Positions 58,989 to 64,000 of a DNA stretch of 64,000 nucleotides are shown piece by piece (positions within the stretch are counted from its first letter, which is position 1; each line of letters begins with the position of its first letter). The stretch is taken from contig NW_025064902.1 in assembly GCF_019112545.1 (NCBI RefSeq), positions 356,623 through 420,622 of the forward strand, given 5' to 3'. The DNA comes from Guyanagaster necrorhizus. Its lineage: Eukaryota > Basidiomycota > Agaricomycetes > Agaricales > Physalacriaceae. Both the position numbers and the translations under genes were made by a program. A model generated the notes under the pieces. It saw nothing but the letters and a program-made list of their open reading frames with translations, searched no databases and had not been told where the DNA came from.

Positions 58989-61171
58989 TCAATACCGTAT
59001 TCGTGACGTGATCTCTCGTGTTTCCACCCCGCTAGGAATTATCCTAACAAAGGACATATCATCTTCGCCACCTGAACGGCTTTCCTCCGTTACGGAAAGA
59101 GGTACAGTGATTTTCTGAAAGGAAAGTTCAAGCCAATGGAACGTCAACTATGGATCATTGCACGTACCGTCTCCACTTCGGTCACAAACAGACTGGGTAT
59201 AGTGATATCCTCCAAGGAAGTTTCGGCAAGTCGGTCCCGTGGAGGAAGAGACTGTACGTACCGTCTGTCCTGAATCGGCTGACCCGCTCACGGCGACAGG
59301 CAGAGCAGAGTTGTTTACTTCGTGGTCAACAGAGCGCTCTTTCGCGACAGACCACATCGAGCTCTTGCGCGAATTGAGCCTGGTAAAAGAAAGAGTTCGC
59401 AAAGTGGAAAGAGAAAAAAAAAGTAGCCCGAGGGCTGGACTCGCATGGCTAGTAGAGAGTTTATGTAGACTGTTAGCAAGACCTTAGTTTCAGAAGTAGG
59501 CGAAGAAGATGTGGAGTACTGACGCCTTGGTAAAATGAAGTTGATGGCTACGAAAACGAGAGTGTTCGGCCAGGCTACGTACTGTGAATTGGGATCAGAT
59601 TCGCGAAGAATCGAACAGGTCATGAACTGGATTAATCACTGCAATGAGAGTGAAAAGGGAGCATAAACTAAGTCCGCTGATGATTAGTTTGCAAAACGTA
59701 TTGCGTGCTCGAGACCCTCACCTCGTCGCTACCCCAGATATCACTACGAGCCGCATCAGTCTCAGAATCAGTTTGGCAGTACTATAAGCAATCCCCCTCA
59801 GACCATTTCGCAAATAGATAGATATACCTATGAAACACGCACCTGGAGAAGCTGGTCATCGATCTGCCCTTTTGCAGGTAAAAGCACATCGCACCAGCGA
59901 TGATGAAATCTGCAGCAGAGATGGTGGAGAAATTCATATAGATGGATACCTACCACCAGGGATGAGATTCTTGCGCCTAGAGCCAGCGAACTCGGCCTAC
60001 CCTAATAGTCGCAATATCCAGAAAGCTTTTCAGTTTGTATCTAACGATGCCGTCAATGAAGGGAGGAGCGGTGGGTGGTGGTTCTCAGAAAGCTTACGTA
60101 TCGTACATGATCCCTGAACGAGTCAATGCTCCAACGTAACTGCAGGAGAAACGGGGGCTTACAGATTCCTGCGCCTGCAATAAATTTAAGTCTTGATCTT
60201 CTTTCTAGACAAGACAAATCTCACCAAATGTAGCTGCGACAGCAACGAACTGATTGTCAAATATCAATTTCAGATTTCCATAGGAGAAGGAGAGGAAGAA
60301 ACACTACAATGAAGTGTGGCAAGACCACATGAAAATGACGGCCGACTGTAGGATGGTGATATTAGTCAAGATTCATTGGGCGAACTTTAATGAACGAAGA
60401 CGAACGTTTCCATATTCTAACGGCATATAATCTGTTATCGGCGATGGCTGAGTATTTACGAACATCAGAGTCGGATGAGGCGTACGCTTGGACACCAGGG
60501 ATAATCATCATCTGTAGAGACATTCAAACACGATTTTTGAAAGGACAAGTCAAGATGCACATTGAGTAAGAGCTGCAGCTAAAGGGGGGAGCCTTAGATT
60601 CGTACAGGTAAAAGAAGCGAAGAAAAAAAAGCTACTGGAAAGCTCCTGCGAGCAATGTCAGAATTTGGTGGACCCCGAGGCTTTGGTTGACGTACCAAAC
60701 AATTCTGCCGAATATGGTGAGATAGTTTCCGAATGATTCGATAAGGTAGAAATAGAGTGCGTGGGTGCTCAAGGCAACATGAAGCGTGTCGAATATCCTG
60801 TAGATTGTGCGTGTCGTGATACGGTTTGGTAGCTTGCTGGAAACATACCATAGTATGGCGACCTATACATGTTTCAAGATGTATGAGAACAGTTCATTGC
60901 AAGACTTTGGGTATCCGTACAGTATATCGAAAGATGCACGGATCGTTAGGATTGATTTTGTAATAGATGGCGATCTGCAGAATGGTTATTCCATAGAAGC
61001 TAGAGCGCGGAATGGACATCAAGAGAGATTTCTCAAAGAAAGCACACGTACATTGCAGCAATAGTAGTACCGATATACACCGCTCCTAGCGTCGCTCCAA
61101 AGTCCAGGCGAAGGGGAGTACTAAGTACTGGGGTGAGCGATGACATTTGGGTTAGGGAGTCTGTGGACATT
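58989..61171 (-). CDS. DUF6534-type seven-helix membrane protein
   Basis: More than ten short exons. N terminus: MSTDSLTQMSSLTPVLST then LDFGATLGAVYIGTTIAA, FYGITILQIAIYYKINPNDP, WIFDTLHVALSTHALYFYLI, IVWS-Q, LYAVRIWKLGRHFHVVLPHFI, FVAVAATFGAG, VSIYMNFSTISAADFIIAGAM, RLMRLVVISGVATR, GLSLCSLFTLIA, YVAWPNTLVFVAINFILPR, VYINSLLAM and LNSRKSSMW. The C-terminal tail DITIPSLFVTEVET and then KITVPLSVTEES ends at TGA 58989. This order is the DUF6534 pattern (DTLH, IAG-MC-YL, INSLLA-LNSR). The central exons near 60120-59990 are less sure. One intron (59444-59380) uses a GC donor. Function unknown. Convergent with the coiled-coil gene. Confidence 0.75.
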
Positions 61172-62492
61172 GGGAACCGTACGGTGCTTATATAGCGAGG
61201 CAGGGCATAGAACGGTGGAAATCATCTTCTCCGACGCCATTGATTCCTATTCATAGAAAAAAAGTTCCGGATTCGTGATCGACTGACTACACACGAAATG
61301 TCCAAGCAGGATTTAGCCCACAGCACATATATAGCCACGGCCTTTTCAAACATTTTGACGTGCTAGTGTTCAGAGAATAGCAGATCGCTTATTCTCCAAT
61401 GCATGGCATACGGTATTTGCAAATCATCTTCGGAGAAGTCATTTACTGATTCTGTCAGATTGAGAAAAGTTCCATTGTTGAATTATTCAAACATGATTCA
61501 TGACGTATAAATCCGATACCTGTCTTGTCAATTCTGAGTTCAATGGCTGAGGACATTGGTATGGCAACTGGGATCATGTGGATATTTCCATTGTCCTGTT
61601 GACAAGGATCGACTGTTGCTTACTGATACGGATGGCTTAAGTCCCTTCAATTGTATAGATTTGGATAATCGGAAGGCCTGAAAGTTCTGCAGAGAACACT
61701 GCAGGCAAAAAGATGAAAAGCATGAAATGAGTGGACACACCTCGTTCTATAGGCCAACCGGGGGTTCCTTACTTTGGTAGTGGCATTGATCATCGGCACG
61801 AGGTCCCATTAAGGAGCAGGCGGACCCACAGTCTGGTGTTCGAACGAAAATCATGGAGCGAAGTCGGCGAATAAGTTACGGTCACCCGGACCACCTTTGG
61901 GCCACAGGAAAAGCCGACACGTCCTTACGAACGACCACCCTGAACATTGTCTATCCTTTGCCTTCTCCCTGAGGGACCTAGTCTATTGCCGGTGGTGTTT
62001 CTATTTCGTCGATTTTGCTGCGTCTGACTGATACTGCATCAGCGTGGAGTTTCGATGTGTATGCCTCGGCCCTCTTCGGGACTAGTATTATAAAGCAGAA
62101 CTGGTGCGCCAGCGACTTCGGATACGAAAGAGCAGCGCAGAGTGGATTTTAAATTTGAGGGAAGTAATAGGCTATATACGCGTCACCGTGGGATTATGAA
62201 AGGATTTGGTGTCAACGATGATTTTAGAGTGCAAGAGTACCGATAATGACAGTAGAGTCTCGACGGGACAGCTGTCAAGTAGAGCTACCCGGCACTATTG
62301 TCACTGAAGACGTAGGTATTCACAAGCTACCCTGCTGCTCTGAAGTCCTGTTCCTCGGCCTCGCAGAACAAGTCACTATATGCCGACAAGAAGCTATCCT
62401 CCTTACCCTTCATCAACCGAAGCATATATCCAGCCTCGGCCTTTTCGTCACCACCTATGCTCTCATACTAATGCCGTGTCATCTGCTGGCTC
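61172..62492. other. Intergenic, no gene recognised
   Basis: Upstream flank of the DUF6534-type gene and degenerate DNA. The block gccattgattcctattcat occurs at about 61236 and again near 62999, so promoter-side sequence of the array is tandemly duplicated. A plus-strand open stretch (62246-62611) has no recognised similarity. Confidence 0.4.
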
Positions 62493-63050
62493 TCAGTAAA
62501 GTAAACAAGGTCGGTGCTCTCCCCTCTTCAGACCAAAGGGAAACTTGCCGAATGTGGCTACGACAGCAAAGAACTGCGGGTCAAATATCAGTGACGAATC
62601 ATGTTTCATGAGGAATAAAGGCAACCTACGATGAACCAGGGCAAGACTACGTGAAAATGATGGCCGACCACGAAAGCGTGATGGATTATAGGGAGATGTG
62701 AGAGAACGAAGGCGAACGTTTCCATATTCTCGCAGCATATAATCTGTGGTTCCGGGAGCTGAGTCTTTCTCGACGCACGCATGGACTCCGAAAGCAATTA
62801 ACATCTAATAACAGTCAAAAACGGCTCACCAAATGAACAATAGATCAAGATACGCACGTTGAACACGAGCTGCAACCAGCTGGGCGAGAAGGCTCACGTA
62901 TCGAATGTCAACGAAGTGAGGAAAGATTCTTACCTGAAAAGCTCCTTTAGCTGACATCAGAACTCGATGGACAGTTGGAATCACCTTCGAAGATAGCCTG
63001 CCATTGATTCCTATTCATTAGAGAAAAGCCCCGGTTCCTTAGATAGGCGT
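62493..63050 (-). pseudogene. DUF6534-type gene fragment
   Basis: Contains only the middle of the family: VHRVLMSAKGAFQ (compare VHQILTLLAGAFQ in the gene above), LVFN, the LYAARIWK block, VVLPWFI and FFAVVATFG. The N-terminal helices and everything after ATFG are missing. It lies between two fuller copies on the same strand and is probably a remnant of unequal exchange. Confidence 0.6.
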
Positions 63051-63217
63051 CCTCGGTTTTGCTGCTTCCCGCCACCGGTCTTCATACTGAATAACTTGTG
63101 GACAATTCAGAACCTGTATCGACATCTGTTGTACAAAGCAGTACCGCTTATGCTACATCAATCCAATCATTACAACGGGTTGGTAGGGCCAAAAGGAGAC
63201 AGCATGATGGAACCACA

Positions 63218-64000
63218 TCAGGGCGAAAATGTCATAGGACCCAAACTGCTATTAGAACGGGTTCCATCTGTTACGGGGAGAGGTATACTGATATTCTGGA
63301 AGGAAGGTCAGCCAATAGCATAGAACTGGTGGAACATTGTACGTACTGTCTCTGCTCCGGTCACGGAGAGACCGGGTATAGTGATATTCTCAAGGGAAGG
63401 TTCAGGATGTAAGTCCATAGCGCTGAAAGGATTGTACGCACCGCCTGTCCCGAATCAGCCACCCCATCATTCGGAGCAAATCTGATCATCTTTTGGTCAA
63501 TAGGATGGCCTCTCCCAACCGACCACGTTGAGCTTTTGCGCGAGTTGAGCCTAGGAGGAAGGGTTATATCTAAAAGAGGATGGCGGCCGTAGGACTCACA
63601 TTGCGAGTAGAGAATTTATATAGACTGTTAATGAGGAGTTAGTCGTAGGTACGAAAAATAGTCAAAAGACTGACGCTTCGGTAAAATAAAGGTGCCGAGG
63701 GCCATGAAAATGAGAGTCTCAGGCCAGACAATATACTGGTTGTTTGGGGAATATGATGGGAGAGCCATAATGTAATCGACAGAAACACTCACTGCAACGA
63801 GAGTAAGGAGGGAGAACGTGCTAATAACGCTCGTAATCAGTCTCCATAACATTACAACCACGAAATCATACCTTGTCAAAGCCCCAGATATCACCACGAC
63901 TCGCATCAATCCCACGATTGTTTTGGTCGTGCTATCCCTCCGACTTTAGCAAGCACAGAGCTTACGATCAGAGGCCGCGCACCTGGACAAACTGGTCATT
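63218..64000 (-). CDS. DUF6534-type membrane protein, 3' part (5' end outside window)
   Basis: Exons in order from the window edge: LMRVVVISGALTR, VISTFSLLTLVAV, YIVWPETLIFMALGTFILPK, VYINSLLAM, LNSRKSSTWSVGRGH through ADSGQA, then NITIPGLSVTGAET and NISIPLPVTDGTRSNSSLG, ending TFSP TGA at 63220-63218. It has the same intron positions as the gene at 58989-61171, but its donor after LLAM is a normal gtgagt rather than GC. It appears intact over the visible part. Confidence 0.72.

Noticed and set aside
59830..60117. Plus-strand open frame antisense to the DUF6534-type gene, with similar sequence antisense to the left-edge copy
   Set aside because: The sense strand carries the family exons and introns; the antisense similarity follows from paralogy and does not show a separate gene.
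62246..62611. 121-codon plus-strand open frame
   Set aside because: No start context, domain or intron signals, and it overlaps the decayed DUF6534-type array; not supported as a gene.
1..64000. CRISPR arrays, bacterial operons, rRNA genes
   Set aside because: Intron-rich eukaryotic genes throughout; no regularly spaced short repeats and no rRNA-like sequence seen.

Overview
This window reads as nuclear DNA of an agaricomycete (mushroom-forming basidiomycete). Genes are split by many 45-65 nt GT-AG introns, and families typical of Agaricomycetes recur: DUF6534-type and WRCW-type seven-helix proteins, F-box/LRR-like proteins and DUF3328 (UstYa-like) proteins. There is also a Ty1/copia element with many LTR remnants. 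I saw no tRNA, rRNA, CRISPR array or organelle sequence.

Layout. (1) 1-1180: 3' part of a DUF6534-type membrane protein. (2) 1.6-2.1 kb: an intact small secreted RlpA/expansin-like gene. (3) 2.1-5.1 kb: decayed DNA with a P-type ATPase relic joined to a dead copy of the mS29 3' end. (4) 5.1-12.7 kb: conserved core, with mitoribosomal mS29 and exportin-1/CRM1 divergently transcribed from a 284-bp promoter, then an unrecognised gene. (5) 14.5-22.4 kb and 42.9-49.7 kb: two arms of a very large, highly similar inverted repeat around a 20.5-kb spacer. (6) The spacer holds a one-pass membrane protein, a dead GNAT gene carrying a copia element in its first intron, two WRCW seven-helix proteins and an F-box protein. 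(7) 50.3-53.9 kb: CpG-poor, non-coding repeats. (8) 54.3-57.0 kb: F-box relic plus a repeated unit, colinear with 36-42.4 kb. (9) 57.5-58.7 kb: coiled-coil membrane protein. (10) 59-64 kb: DUF6534-type genes and a fragment, all on the minus strand.

The most interesting unit is the module in the inverted repeat. It has two UstYa-like proteins (one with the canonical HxxHC motif, one with HxxQC), a small secreted peptide, a seven-helix protein, a one-pass membrane protein and, in the left arm only, an intact GNAT acetyltransferase. Known UstYa-type proteins modify ribosomal peptides, so a peptide-modification module is a reasonable but unproven reading. LTRs with identical target-site duplications lie in both arms, so the insertions predate the duplication. 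A second signal is CpG decay: differences between the two copia LTRs fall almost entirely at ancestral CpG sites, and one arm's LTR has decayed while its twin has not, suggesting local cytosine methylation.
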